NCBI GenBank assembly: GCA_947631575.1
Contig: CANRLW010000010.1
Location: forward strand, 1 to 40,331
Reading direction: 5' to 3'
DNA length: 40,331 nucleotides
From: an uncultured Clostridia bacterium
Lineage (GTDB): Bacteria > Bacillota > Clostridia > Oscillospirales > Ruminococcaceae
The first letter of the stretch is position 1, and each line of letters opens with the position of its first letter. Of this stretch, positions 1 through 8,723 are shown piece by piece. The translations under genes were made by a program, and so were the position numbers. The notes beneath the pieces are model-generated. The model was not told the origin of the DNA. It saw only the letters and a list, made by a program, of their open reading frames with translations, and searched no databases.

Positions 1-1
1 C

Positions 2-247
2 ATATATGCCGAGGATATTACCGAGATAAAGAAAGGGGTAAACGAGATTTGGCATACACTTCTATCCATACGATCCGGGCAACAGTCAGCGCAGCGATCG
101 CTTACATCACAAACGGAGATAAGACCATCGACGGTTTATATGTCAACTCTTATGCTTGCCGAGCCGACAGTGCAGGAGCAAGCGAGGACTTCCGAGCCGT
201 CCGAGGAACAGGCACAGGACGCACCCAAATCCTTGCCTATCACATGA
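2..247 (+). CDS. 3' end of a MobC-like relaxosome accessory protein (5' partial)
   Basis: The second plus-strand frame is open from the left edge to a TGA at 245-247 and reads as a plausible protein tail, with IKKGVNEIWHTLLSIRSGQQ near its start. This resembles the C-terminal part of MobC-type mobilisation proteins (the NEIW..LLSIR style ending is from memory, not a search). MobC proteins help the relaxase open the origin of transfer. The frame overlaps the first 199 bases of the relaxase gene in another frame, so the two would be translationally linked. Only about 81 codons are visible and the family assignment is tentative; the alternative is a chance open frame over the relaxase start. Confidence 0.45.
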   Translation: MYAEDITEIKKGVNEIWHTLLSIRSGQQSAQRSLTSQTEIRPSTVYMSTLMLAEPTVQEQARTSEPSEEQAQDAPKSLPIT

Positions 248-1722
248 TACAAAGTTTCGCTCCTGGTGAAGTCACACCCGAACAGGCTATGCAGATTGGT
301 GAGGAGCTTTGCGACCGCTATCTGAAAGGCGATTATCAGTATGTGATAGCCGTCCACCATGATAAGTCGCATCTGCATTGCCACATCATTTTCAACAACA
401 CAAATCTTTACAATGGGCTTAGTTTCACCACTGAGCATAATCAGGGCAGGAAGTCGGAAAGAGCGTGGGCAGAGCTGCGTGAAATATCAGACGAGATTTG
501 CAAGGAACACGGCTTATCTCTCATTGATCCGATTGGTAAGGGCGTATCACATTATGAGAACGAAATGAAGAAAGAGGGCAAGTCGTGGAAAGAAAAGCTC
601 CGTGTCAGGATTGCGGAAGTCATGCTTTACAGCCGTGACTTTGCTGATTTTCTCCGCAACTGCACCGCCAGCGGCATCGAATATGTTTATACTCCGAAGA
701 ACAAATACAAGCTGAAATTCAAACTGTCTGGTGACGGTCAGCAACGCTTTACAAGAGCCGAAACGCTGGGCGAAGGCTTCACCGTCGAAAGCATCACCGA
801 GCAGATTGCGGAGATACAGGAAAAGCTGTCAGCGGAGAATGTCACTCCCGATATGCTTATCGAACCGCCGAAGCCTGTTGTTCCAAAGACCGAGCCGAAG
901 CAGACACCGCCCAAGTCTGCCGAGCCTGTTCAGGGCAAACGGCTCATCACCGAAGAACTGCTTGCGAGAGTGCGTGAACAAAAAGCATTGCAGACACCTC
1001 AGCCGACAGCAACACCACCCAAGCACGACACCGACAGAACGGTTATTACAGCGGAGGAATTTCTTGCACCGCTGTATGATAAGCCTGAAACTCCACCGCT
1101 TGCACCTGAGCCGACCGAGAGTAAAGCTCCTGAAAAGAAGAAAGAAGATCCGTGGGATCTCGTTCGTGGTATGCGTGACAGCGACAAGATGATCGCAGAG
1201 CTTGAAGCAGTTGGCATCACTTCTTTCACCGAGTTTACGGGCTTTATGTATCGAGGTCAGCACGATGATGACCACACAGACGAGGTTGCCGAGCTGAAAA
1301 CACATATCAAGACTGTTGAAACTATCATTGCCAAGATGAAGCACCATGATGACCTTGTGCCTACATACCGAGAGTACAAGGGCTTATCTGGCTTTAAGCA
1401 GAGCCGATACAGGAAAAAGCACTCTGAGGAGATCGAGGACTATGAGCAGACCAGAGCTTTTCTCAAAGAGCAGTGCAGGGCTTACACCACAGACGATAAG
1501 CTGCCGTCATTGAAGGATATGGAAAAGCTGTTACAAAGAATGAAAGACAGGCGTGACGAAATTTTGCCTGAACACAGGGCTTACCTTGCAAAGAAGCAAA
1601 TTGCCAAGCAGTACACGCAAGCTGTTCGCCGTTACAGAGACCAGCAGATCAACAAGAGGGCTGCCGAGCAGAGCAGACAGAAAAAGCTCACTCAGCAGAG
1701 AAAGAAAGACACACTTGAATGA
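49..1722 (+). CDS. MobP-type relaxase / mobilisation nuclease
   Basis: A 557-residue relaxase that would nick the origin of transfer and pilot single-stranded DNA during conjugative mobilisation. The N-terminal about 230 residues carry the Relaxase (PF03432-like) signature: a candidate catalytic tyrosine at Tyr19 (AYITNGDKT) and the metal-binding triad HLHCH (His108, His110, His112) followed by IIFNNTN. The middle (about 270-370) is proline-rich linker, and the C-terminal third is charged and helical, as is common in these proteins. The start is TTG at 49, supported by GAAAGGGG at 31-38; the frame is also open to the left edge, so a longer form cannot be excluded. No coupling protein or type IV secretion gene is visible, so the element may be only mobilisable or may continue to the left. 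Confidence 0.9.
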   Translation: MAYTSIHTIRATVSAAIAYITNGDKTIDGLYVNSYACRADSAGASEDFRAVRGTGTGRTQILAYHMIQSFAPGEVTPEQAMQIGEELCDRYLKGDYQYVIAVHHDKSHLHCHIIFNNTNLYNGLSFTTEHNQGRKSERAWAELREISDEICKEHGLSLIDPIGKGVSHYENEMKKEGKSWKEKLRVRIAEVMLYSRDFADFLRNCTASGIEYVYTPKNKYKLKFKLSGDGQQRFTRAETLGEGFTVESITEQIAEIQEKLSAENVTPDMLIEPPKPVVPKTEPKQTPPKSAEPVQGKRLITEELLARVREQKALQTPQPTATPPKHDTDRTVITAEEFLAPLYDKPETPPLAPEPTESKAPEKKKEDPWDLVRGMRDSDKMIAELEAVGITSFTEFTGFMYRGQHDDDHTDEVAELKTHIKTVETIIAKMKHHDDLVPTYREYKGLSGFKQSRYRKKHSEEIEDYEQTRAFLKEQCRAYTTDDKLPSLKDMEKLLQRMKDRRDEILPEHRAYLAKKQIAKQYTQAVRRYRDQQINKRAAEQSRQKKLTQQRKKDTLE

Positions 1723-1737
1723 TAACAGGCTCTCTGG

Positions 1738-1766
1738 CGAACGGAAATGCCTTTCAGAACCGTCCG
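1738..1766. repeat. 29-nt stem-loop motif, copy 1
   Basis: CGAACGGAAATGCC, then 8 variable bases, then CCGTCCG. The ends CGAACGG and CCGTCCG can pair with one mismatch. A second copy of exactly the same length lies at 2237-2265; the two share the first 14 and last 7 bases and differ only in the loop. It begins 15 bases after the relaxase stop. Confidence 0.7.
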
Positions 1767-1801
1767 TAATGATTATGAGGAAAGCTGTACCCTGAAACAG
1801 T

Positions 1802-1831
1802 AAACGCTCACTAAGTATTCAGAGAGCGTTT
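1802..1831 (+). terminator. Stem-loop downstream of the relaxase gene
   Basis: AAACGCTC (1802-1809) and GAGCGTTT (1824-1831) form a perfect 8-bp stem with a 14-nt loop, 80 bases after the relaxase stop. There is no long T-run on the plus strand after it (TGACGAC), so it may be a weak terminator or an RNA-stabilising hairpin. Confidence 0.45.
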
Positions 1832-1914
1832 GACGACATAAGGCATATTGCACCGAGGAAAAATGTGATATTGCTGCGCCCTGCACAAGAATTATTACAA
1901 TAATTCCGATATGC

Positions 1915-1943
1915 TGGACTCCTGATTCATTATGGTATATACT
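1915..1943 (+). promoter_or_regulatory. Putative promoter of the small element gene
   Basis: TGGACT (1915-1920), a 17-base spacer and TATACT (1938-1943), lying 32 bases before the ATG of the 70-aa gene. Four of six -35 bases and five of six -10 bases match consensus. Confidence 0.5.
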
Positions 1944-1975
1944 GTATCTACAATAATGATTTGGAGGTAACAGCT

Positions 1976-2188
1976 ATGTTGAAAACGCCTGAATTGGCAA
2001 TGCCGAGATCACGCAAGGTCACTACCGTCTGCAACGGCAAACGTGAGGTCTGGACGGACTATGAGGAAGCAAAGGCTTATTTCCTTGAAATAATGATGTC
2101 TACGGACGGTGAGGAGCATGACCGAGCAGAATGCGTTTACATTCAGCTACTTCATGGGCTTGACGAGTGCAGTGATGAGGACGAATAA
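1976..2188 (+). CDS. Small conserved-looking protein of the mobile element, unknown function
   Basis: A 70-residue protein starting at ATG 1976. This start is chosen over the in-frame TTG at 1961 because GGAGG lies at 1963-1967, eight bases before the ATG. The N-terminus is basic (MPRSRKVTTVCNGKREV), the rest acidic (ends CSDEDE), with a DYEEAKAYFLEIM helix in the middle. I do not recognise a domain. It has its own promoter-like sequence, a good ribosome site and a following hairpin, and sits between the two 29-nt repeats. Small acidic proteins like this are common beside relaxases in Firmicutes mobilisable elements, but no function can be assigned from the sequence. Confidence 0.7.
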   Translation: MLKTPELAMPRSRKVTTVCNGKREVWTDYEEAKAYFLEIMMSTDGEEHDRAECVYIQLLHGLDECSDEDE

Positions 2189-2190
2189 TC

Positions 2191-2225
2191 AGCAGGGCGA
2201 GTTGTTTCGGCAGCTCGCCCTTGCT
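2191..2225 (+). terminator. Stem-loop after the 70-aa gene
   Basis: GGGCGAG (2195-2201) pairs perfectly with CTCGCCC (2214-2220), with flanking AGCA/TGCT able to extend the stem past one bulge. It begins three bases after the stop codon. The T-tract is poor, so termination would be weak. Confidence 0.5.
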
Positions 2226-2236
2226 ATGTCCTGCGA

Positions 2237-2265
2237 CGAACGGAAATGCCACTTACAGCCGTCCG
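2237..2265. repeat. 29-nt stem-loop motif, copy 2
   Basis: Same 29-nt architecture as at 1738-1766: CGAACGGAAATGCC, 8 variable bases, CCGTCCG. The arms are conserved while the loop differs, which suggests the fold or the arms matter. Confidence 0.7.
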
Positions 2266-2289
2266 AGACTGCGAAGCGGAAAACTAACC

Positions 2290-2341
2290 GACCAAAAAGA
2301 AAAGCCCTGAGAAATGCTTGTGTGAGCAAATCTCAGGACTT
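2290..2341 (-). terminator. Rho-independent terminator of the defence operon
   Basis: CCTGAGA (2306-2312) and TCTCAGG (2331-2337) form the outer stem, and TGCT (2315-2318) with AGCA (2325-2328) form an inner stem. Read on the minus strand, the hairpin is followed by CTTTTCTTTTTGG, a proper T-tract. It lies about 125 bases beyond the helicase stop, so it most likely ends the minus-strand operon. The 123-base gap to 2464 holds a 12-bp palindrome (TGGCGTGCGCCA) and no gene that I can see. Confidence 0.65.
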
Positions 2342-2464
2342 ATTCTGTTATTCACTTCCAAATTGGTACGATGTTATTGTGGCGTGCGCCATAATGATTT
2401 AATAGAATTGTACGAAACGGATTATAGAAGCGCTAATAGCCTATGGCCTGTGAAATACACATAA

Positions 2465-5400
2465 TTATAGTTGTTCACGAATTATGGCATCAGCTTTTGG
2501 TAATGCATATTTCAGTAATTTGTCGGATACAGTAATAACATTGGAAGGTATTTCGCTATAATGTTTGCTCCACATCGCAGGCAAAACAAATATTCTGTGT
2601 GATTTACCGTTTTCTATCAAGTAGTGCTGCTGCTCATGAGATTCAATCCTATAATCTGAACCAAGAGCATTTAAAGGCAATAGCAATTTTTCTTGATCTT
2701 CATAGGATAAAGGTGCAGGCAGGACAGAACATTGACACCAATCTAATAATTGTAATGCTGCGAACCTATCCAGATTGCTTTGTACTCTCTGATTCCAAAA
2801 ATGCATCATACATTCATGGCAAGCACTATCACATTTTGCTGGGCATTCGCTCAGTACCTTCCTGATTTCAGACATTAATTCCTCAGTACGATCAGCTAAT
2901 GTAGAGCAGTAACCTGCACCGCTTGACAGACTGTCAAATAAGAAAATATCAACGAAGGCTTTTTCCTGTACATTATCGTAACGTAAGCGATAACCACTTC
3001 GTATTTCATTGAATTCGATATCCAAGAGGCGGCCGCCTGCAAGTGTCATTGCTTCTGCCATAGTCTGACCTGCTCTGTGAATCCATAGCTCCTTTGGATC
3101 AACATTAATTTTATCATATGGTAAAGCTATCTCGTAGACAACCATGTCTGTTCTGAATTGACTTCCTAAATAAGTATTGGTTATTTGTGAAGCAGAATGG
3201 CGGCAATCAAACTTGTTATGCGGATGCACGAAAGGCTTTAGCAATTTAGAAAGCGGAACGGAATCATCACCCGGGACAGCAGCTCCACATTCCTTGCATA
3301 CCATGAAGCCTTTTGATTTAGGTCCTTTGTTCACGATGATAAGCGGATCATCGTCACGCTTTGAATACCTGAGATTATCATATGATTCAACATCTATCAT
3401 TTCATCTTCTGAAGGTGTTATTGAATAACTTGGGTTCTCAGCATAGGAAATATCAGCATCATCATCGTTTTCGCTTTGTTTTCTACCATTGACCGGAGCA
3501 AATCCCCAAGGTTTCAATACAAACTTCTGTTGAATATTGTCTTTTCCGCAGAATGGGCAATTCTTTACTGGTGATAGCCCCATCCAGTTACATGACTGCT
3601 CCTCACAGATATAAAGTGACCTGTAATAGTCCGTACTCGAAAAATAAGGCCGAGCAGGATGCTCTTGCTCTCCTGGTTTAAATTTCGAGTGAAAACTATA
3701 AATACCACCTGATTTATATACGTCTTTATTTATGACAATTATTCTACCCGGAGCGTATTCACTAATCGCCATGTCCAAAGAACGGTCAGGCTTTTGAACA
3801 ATTTTCTTTCCCTGATTATCTTCAACATAAAATCCGATTACGTCCTTCGGGAACGAATATGTCGGGAAAATACCTTCTTCCAAGAGCGTATCGAGAACTG
3901 TTTTTGATGAATCACCACTTTCTTTATAGTTTTCAGGAAAACTCTCAACTTTGTGCTTCAAGGTATCCATTTCCGCTAAGAATTTATTCTTGTATTGATT
4001 AAAATCAAAGTCAACACCGTCTGGAATCAGTGCGGTCATGTCAAAATCCTTAGCTTGTTTACTGATTACATAATTTGAGAATTGAGAATACCATTGTGTA
4101 AAGAATTTATCTATCTCTTGCTGATCAGCACCGCTGTAAATGCTATCAAAGAATTCAGTGATTAACATAACATTAAAATGTCTTGAAACCAACTTTGAAT
4201 TATGAATGTCTATCCACGGTGTACGAGGTTCTCCTGAAATAATTTCTTCAGGATTATGGAAGTAATAACTATCATGTGGACGATTATCCGCAAAAGTAAC
4301 AATAGTTGATATTGCAGCGCTTTTACGACCTGCACGACCTGCTCTCTGCTGATAATTCTCTCTCATGGGAGGAATATTTCTTAAACCAACAGCAGTAAGA
4401 GAACCAATATCAATACCGACTTCCATCGTTGTTGTACAGCTAAGAATGTCAACAGGACGATCATTGTTTACATGAACATTCTGGAAACGCATTTCATAAT
4501 CTTCAGTTGTAGACCAAGTATTATCTCTTTGATCCTTATGCGATAATTGTGCAGTATGCTCCTCAGTGTTAATACGAGTCATAAGAGCTTGCGGATCTCC
4601 TTCGACGGCTTTAAGGACGGGAGAACGCCAAAAATCAATGCCCTTGAAATCGTCCGTGTTCATTAAATGTGGCTCACCTTTACCGCAATGTGCGCATTTT
4701 CCCCATACCGTGTACGGGAATACTCCGCTGCAACGAGGACATTTATACCACTCATGTTCGGCATCGTAATGTAATGAAACTACTTCCATATTCAAGTAAT
4801 ATGATGAAGTATGATCGCTCTTAGCAAGGAATCTGCTGAGTTGCTCGGCGATTATACTGATCTGTTCCTTTGAATACCCATGTTCTGTCAATAATGATCT
4901 GATTCTTGTGGGGAGTTCCGTTTCATTTTCAACACCTAATCTTTGCCGATATGCAGTTAAGTTTCGGCGTGTAGAATCTGGAATATCAGAGCCTATGGCA
5001 TATTCAGAAGTCATTATTTCCATTGCCCAAGCAGCAAAAAGAACTTTAAACTCATCCAATGTCATTAAAATATCAGCATCATCAAAGGCTTCTTCTATGT
5101 CATCAAATGTGTCTCCATCAATATCACATGGTTCAATCCAACACAGTCCGGCATCGGTAAGCGAACGGAAATTACTGCAAAGCTGGCGGAGTAAGTGTTC
5201 ATTAAACTGATCTGGTTTATGTTTAAAATCTTTTAACGCCATTTTATCGTATCTTAGAGAATCGCCTTTCTTTTCGTATCGCTTTTTCATTGTATCTAAA
5301 TCGTTAAGCAGATCCTCTTCATTATTTCCATAAAAGAATCTTAACCCATTCTGGTATGCCACCTTCAAAAAGAATGTATACAGCAAAGACAAAGTAGGCT

Positions 5401-7696
5401 CTTCATCTTTTGATGCTGCCCATTCCTGAAGTTCTTTCGCAGCAACTGTGAGAGCTTTCTTCATGGCATCTTCATCAGCAGCCCTTGTCAAATCTCTTGC
5501 AAGAACGGCGGCTCTTTGTCTGCTATCAGAGAAGAGAAGCACCTTTCGTCCTTGATTGACAAGATCAGCGTACTTTGGAACAGGCGGCTGAACATAGAAC
5601 TGCTCAGATACAATATTGAAAAACGGTTCGTTGCCTTTGGTTATAAAATCTGTAGCATTAAATCTGTTCTTTTCACATTTAGGGCAGCTTTTGAATGTTA
5701 AGGTATCAGGACGACCTTTCGACTCCGCAGTACAGTAAGCAATATGAAGAAATCCATTTTCTCCAGTATGATCATTGAAACAATCAATTCTTCCAGCGAG
5801 TGCATTAAGCCACCCAACAACCATATCTTTTTTCTTTTTGAATGATCCGTCATTTGGAATTATGTAAAAAAGCACTTCCTTCAGATTCTCTGTAAACTGA
5901 ATTCCCGGTTCATTCCATATAAAAGGATTCGAGCCTTCTGAAATGTCCATGTATCCACGAAGGAACAATGCACCGCAAGAACGTTCATTCAGCAGTTCGT
6001 ATATCATACCTCCACAATCACATCTTGTCCCGGGTTTATTTAAGTATACTCTGCCCAGTCCTAAACTGCCGTCATGATTTTTATGTTTACACATAGGGTT
6101 TGAACAAGCATAGATACCTTGTAAACCACGAAACATCATGTGTAATCTCGCAGGGTATAACACTTGATTGTTAGCATTTTTAGCAAGTGGAGCAATTGCA
6201 AGAAAGGCACTCGTAGCTTTTTGAGCGGTTTCTGCTTCTTCGCTCGGAAACGCTTTTAGTGCAAGCTGATTAAAGCTCATTGCATTTCCTCTTGTTGCTT
6301 GCATGATCCTACGCATAGGATTTGTATTGAAAAGGCATTTGTACAGCCATACTTCAACAGATTTCTCATCGTCAAGGTCGCAATCCATGTCGAATTTTAA
6401 TCTTCTTGCAAAATCAGCAATAGCTTCTTTTTTGGTATCCCAGTCACCTTGTAAAGCATCAATGTCAAAATCTAATAGATCCCGAGCATTTATCTCCGAA
6501 GCAGTAAATTCTATTGGCTCTTCTTTTCCACGAATTATCTTGAAGTTGTTGACTTTCTCATTTTGTGCGCTAAGTTCGCAGGCAAACTTATAAATTGGTG
6601 TATCATCAGACGGAACGCTGGCACTTGTCAGGATAAATTGTACACGGTCACGTCCAATACCGAGTTTATGAAGCACTCTGCGAATAAGTAAAGCTACTTC
6701 GCCACCGGCAGAACCTCTATACATATGCGCTTCATCAATAATGAATAATAGCTTATTATCATCTGAACTATCAAGCCAATTACGAGTCGATTGCCAAATC
6801 GATTTTTCGATTGGACGCATAAGCATATATTCGAGCATTGAATAGTTCGTAATAAGAATATCAGGACAGAACATTTGCATTTCATGGCGGGTAACAAGTT
6901 CTGCATCATTCGGATCAGTCAGTACGGCTCCTTGTTCTTCCAGTCTATCTGCAAAGCTTTCAAGATCAGCTTTAGAAGGATACTTACCCAAATCTCTCAG
7001 TTTATTCTGTACCTCTTCTGACTGATTAAGTATATCTCTCCGAATTGTTTCGGCATACTTCACATTTTCATCGTAATTATTCTCGCCAGGATACGGAGTT
7101 CGTCCAGTATACATTCCAAACTGCGGAACACGGGAACCTGGAGCAAGCTTGTGAATTATATCATGGAAGCCATTTTTACCGTTACCAATCATTTTTCTAA
7201 GACGCCCCATCTGATCGGATACAAGTGCATTCATAGGATAAAGCATTATAGTACGAATACCTCTGATTTTCCATGAGTCAGGCGAATTGATCTGTTCCAT
7301 TAACAGCTTTGTAGCTAATGGCCACATAAAGCATTCCGTCTTACCTGAACCTGTTCCTGTGGATACAAACAAATCCTTTCCTCGATAGTAATTCTCTAAT
7401 GATTCTATCTGATGCAGATAAGGATTTGCAAATACACCAAGATTTCTGTTTATCATTTCTTGAAGAATCCGCTTTACATCATCGGGAAGATCAGCTTTAC
7501 TTATCCCGTCAGGTATCGACAAATAGGCATGGTTAGCTTCGATATAAGGTTCTTGATACAATAGCCCTGTTTCCTCTAACTCTGAAAGACACGCAGAACG
7601 CAGGGCGTCATTTTTTCCAAGATATACTGTACTGATATAGTTTATTAGTTTATTTTTCAACGCTTCATGCGTACTTTTAACTCCGTATTTATCCAT
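2465..7696 (-). CDS. druE: Giant DEAH helicase with DUF1998/MZB C-terminus, DruE-like defence helicase
   Basis: A 1743-residue superfamily 2 helicase, probably the ATP-driven effector of a Druantia-type anti-phage system. Visible motifs: a Q-like FANPYLHQ (about 89-96), Walker A GTGSGKTE (114-121), DEAH near residue 320 (IIDEAHMYRG), and a second RecA domain with MEVGIDIG (about 1092) and QRAGRAGR (about 1119). Zinc-knuckle pairs CPRC..CAHC (about 985-1004), C..C..CPFC (about 1355-1382) and CKEC follow. The C-terminal cluster CPAKCDSACHEC (about 1612-1625) is typical of DUF1998/MZB helicases such as MrfA and DruE. It is the last gene of the operon; its ATG overlaps the preceding stop by 8 bases and has GGAGG upstream. 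The helicase call is certain. The DruE assignment rests on size, architecture and neighbours; DISARM DrmA/DrmB is less likely because DUF1998 is fused here and no phospholipase-D gene is present. Confidence 0.9.
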   Translation of the reverse strand: MDKYGVKSTHEALKNKLINYISTVYLGKNDALRSACLSELEETGLLYQEPYIEANHAYLSIPDGISKADLPDDVKRILQEMINRNLGVFANPYLHQIESLENYYRGKDLFVSTGTGSGKTECFMWPLATKLLMEQINSPDSWKIRGIRTIMLYPMNALVSDQMGRLRKMIGNGKNGFHDIIHKLAPGSRVPQFGMYTGRTPYPGENNYDENVKYAETIRRDILNQSEEVQNKLRDLGKYPSKADLESFADRLEEQGAVLTDPNDAELVTRHEMQMFCPDILITNYSMLEYMLMRPIEKSIWQSTRNWLDSSDDNKLLFIIDEAHMYRGSAGGEVALLIRRVLHKLGIGRDRVQFILTSASVPSDDTPIYKFACELSAQNEKVNNFKIIRGKEEPIEFTASEINARDLLDFDIDALQGDWDTKKEAIADFARRLKFDMDCDLDDEKSVEVWLYKCLFNTNPMRRIMQATRGNAMSFNQLALKAFPSEEAETAQKATSAFLAIAPLAKNANNQVLYPARLHMMFRGLQGIYACSNPMCKHKNHDGSLGLGRVYLNKPGTRCDCGGMIYELLNERSCGALFLRGYMDISEGSNPFIWNEPGIQFTENLKEVLFYIIPNDGSFKKKKDMVVGWLNALAGRIDCFNDHTGENGFLHIAYCTAESKGRPDTLTFKSCPKCEKNRFNATDFITKGNEPFFNIVSEQFYVQPPVPKYADLVNQGRKVLLFSDSRQRAAVLARDLTRAADEDAMKKALTVAAKELQEWAASKDEEPTLSLLYTFFLKVAYQNGLRFFYGNNEEDLLNDLDTMKKRYEKKGDSLRYDKMALKDFKHKPDQFNEHLLRQLCSNFRSLTDAGLCWIEPCDIDGDTFDDIEEAFDDADILMTLDEFKVLFAAWAMEIMTSEYAIGSDIPDSTRRNLTAYRQRLGVENETELPTRIRSLLTEHGYSKEQISIIAEQLSRFLAKSDHTSSYYLNMEVVSLHYDAEHEWYKCPRCSGVFPYTVWGKCAHCGKGEPHLMNTDDFKGIDFWRSPVLKAVEGDPQALMTRINTEEHTAQLSHKDQRDNTWSTTEDYEMRFQNVHVNNDRPVDILSCTTTMEVGIDIGSLTAVGLRNIPPMRENYQQRAGRAGRKSAAISTIVTFADNRPHDSYYFHNPEEIISGEPRTPWIDIHNSKLVSRHFNVMLITEFFDSIYSGADQQEIDKFFTQWYSQFSNYVISKQAKDFDMTALIPDGVDFDFNQYKNKFLAEMDTLKHKVESFPENYKESGDSSKTVLDTLLEEGIFPTYSFPKDVIGFYVEDNQGKKIVQKPDRSLDMAISEYAPGRIIVINKDVYKSGGIYSFHSKFKPGEQEHPARPYFSSTDYYRSLYICEEQSCNWMGLSPVKNCPFCGKDNIQQKFVLKPWGFAPVNGRKQSENDDDADISYAENPSYSITPSEDEMIDVESYDNLRYSKRDDDPLIIVNKGPKSKGFMVCKECGAAVPGDDSVPLSKLLKPFVHPHNKFDCRHSASQITNTYLGSQFRTDMVVYEIALPYDKINVDPKELWIHRAGQTMAEAMTLAGGRLLDIEFNEIRSGYRLRYDNVQEKAFVDIFLFDSLSSGAGYCSTLADRTEELMSEIRKVLSECPAKCDSACHECMMHFWNQRVQSNLDRFAALQLLDWCQCSVLPAPLSYEDQEKLLLPLNALGSDYRIESHEQQHYLIENGKSHRIFVLPAMWSKHYSEIPSNVITVSDKLLKYALPKADAIIREQL

Positions 7697-8702
7697 GTTT
7701 TTCCTCCGCTATTCGTATGCCTAATGCTTCAAAATACGGTTTGATGTAATCCCAAATGAAACCGTACATTGTCCAACAAAGCATATCGTTTATTCGATTA
7801 AATGGCCAAGCATAGCTTTCAAGAATTATTCGTTCTTTCATTGGGAGATGTGTAGATAGTTTAAGATGAACATGATCGCTATAGCTCTTGACAATAGCAA
7901 CAGCACTATTATTTGCTTTTTTTCTTAATGCAAGCATTATTCTAATATTATACCCTTGCTCTTGTAAAAACGGATCTATTTTGTGCATTAATTTGCTCTT
8001 GGGCTTTAGTAAATAATACTCATGTCCATTTTTGTTTATCGTTAATCTGCCAAGGATAACCTCGTCGATAGCATTTGGGAGCGAACTATCCCAAGCTGTG
8101 TAGTTATTTTTCGACTTATGCGCTGGATTGAAATACATCAATTCATTCATTTCAGAGGGAATAGCTGTCCACCATACACTTTTAAGAAACCCTTTTAACC
8201 ATTCTTCGGGACTTTCACCCGTTTCTGATTGATTTGTAAAATCATTCTTGCGAAGTGCCGATATTCCCGAGTATATGATGTTTTCGCCTAAGACTTCGCC
8301 GTATATTGTATCATAACCTGAAACATACTGCTTTTTATGTACGATAGAAAGAGCCAGGTTAGTATCAAAACCCTCGTTCAATAAATCACCATGATTTAAC
8401 AATCTGTTTCTTATTATTACGACAGGGTTTTCATCGCTATCTTCAGTGCTAAACCATGGTGCTGTCTCAGGATTCATTTTAATAAGCGATTCTAAAACAG
8501 CATTACCACGTTCATATATGTGTCTCCGGCTTACACCTGAAAGATGATTTTCTTTACTACCGATTGGCTGATCCATTGCAATAGCTTTCAGCCAGCTTGA
8601 CATTGCTGAATATATTACCCTACACTTAAATGATGTTGTATCTTCACCATCATAACTTGTGATGCCAAGGTCAGCAGCCATTTTGTCTATAATCGAATTC
8701 AT
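7689..8702 (-). CDS. Unknown defence-operon protein (337 aa)
   Basis: A 337-residue protein I do not recognise. It has no obvious membrane segment, signal peptide, nucleotide-binding motif or nuclease triad. The sequence is globular and mixed alpha/beta, with a tryptophan-rich stretch EEWLKGFLKSVWWTAIP (about 165-181) and a C-terminal aromatic patch (MLCWTMYGFIWDYIKPYF). The ATG at 8702 has an AAGGGA-type ribosome site. It lies 21 bases after the 914-aa gene and overlaps the helicase start by 8 bases, so it is almost certainly co-expressed and stoichiometrically linked with the helicase. Canonical Druantia type II, as I recall it, has no separate gene at this position, so it may be an accessory subunit or a split-off helicase partner. 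Confidence 0.8.
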   Translation of the reverse strand: MNSIIDKMAADLGITSYDGEDTTSFKCRVIYSAMSSWLKAIAMDQPIGSKENHLSGVSRRHIYERGNAVLESLIKMNPETAPWFSTEDSDENPVVIIRNRLLNHGDLLNEGFDTNLALSIVHKKQYVSGYDTIYGEVLGENIIYSGISALRKNDFTNQSETGESPEEWLKGFLKSVWWTAIPSEMNELMYFNPAHKSKNNYTAWDSSLPNAIDEVILGRLTINKNGHEYYLLKPKSKLMHKIDPFLQEQGYNIRIMLALRKKANNSAVAIVKSYSDHVHLKLSTHLPMKERIILESYAWPFNRINDMLCWTMYGFIWDYIKPYFEALGIRIAEEKHG

Positions 8703-8723
8703 ATTATGTTATCCCTTAATAAA

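Noticed and set aside
829-1347. 172-aa minus-strand open frame
   Set aside because: Antisense to the proline-rich middle of the relaxase; low-complexity reading.
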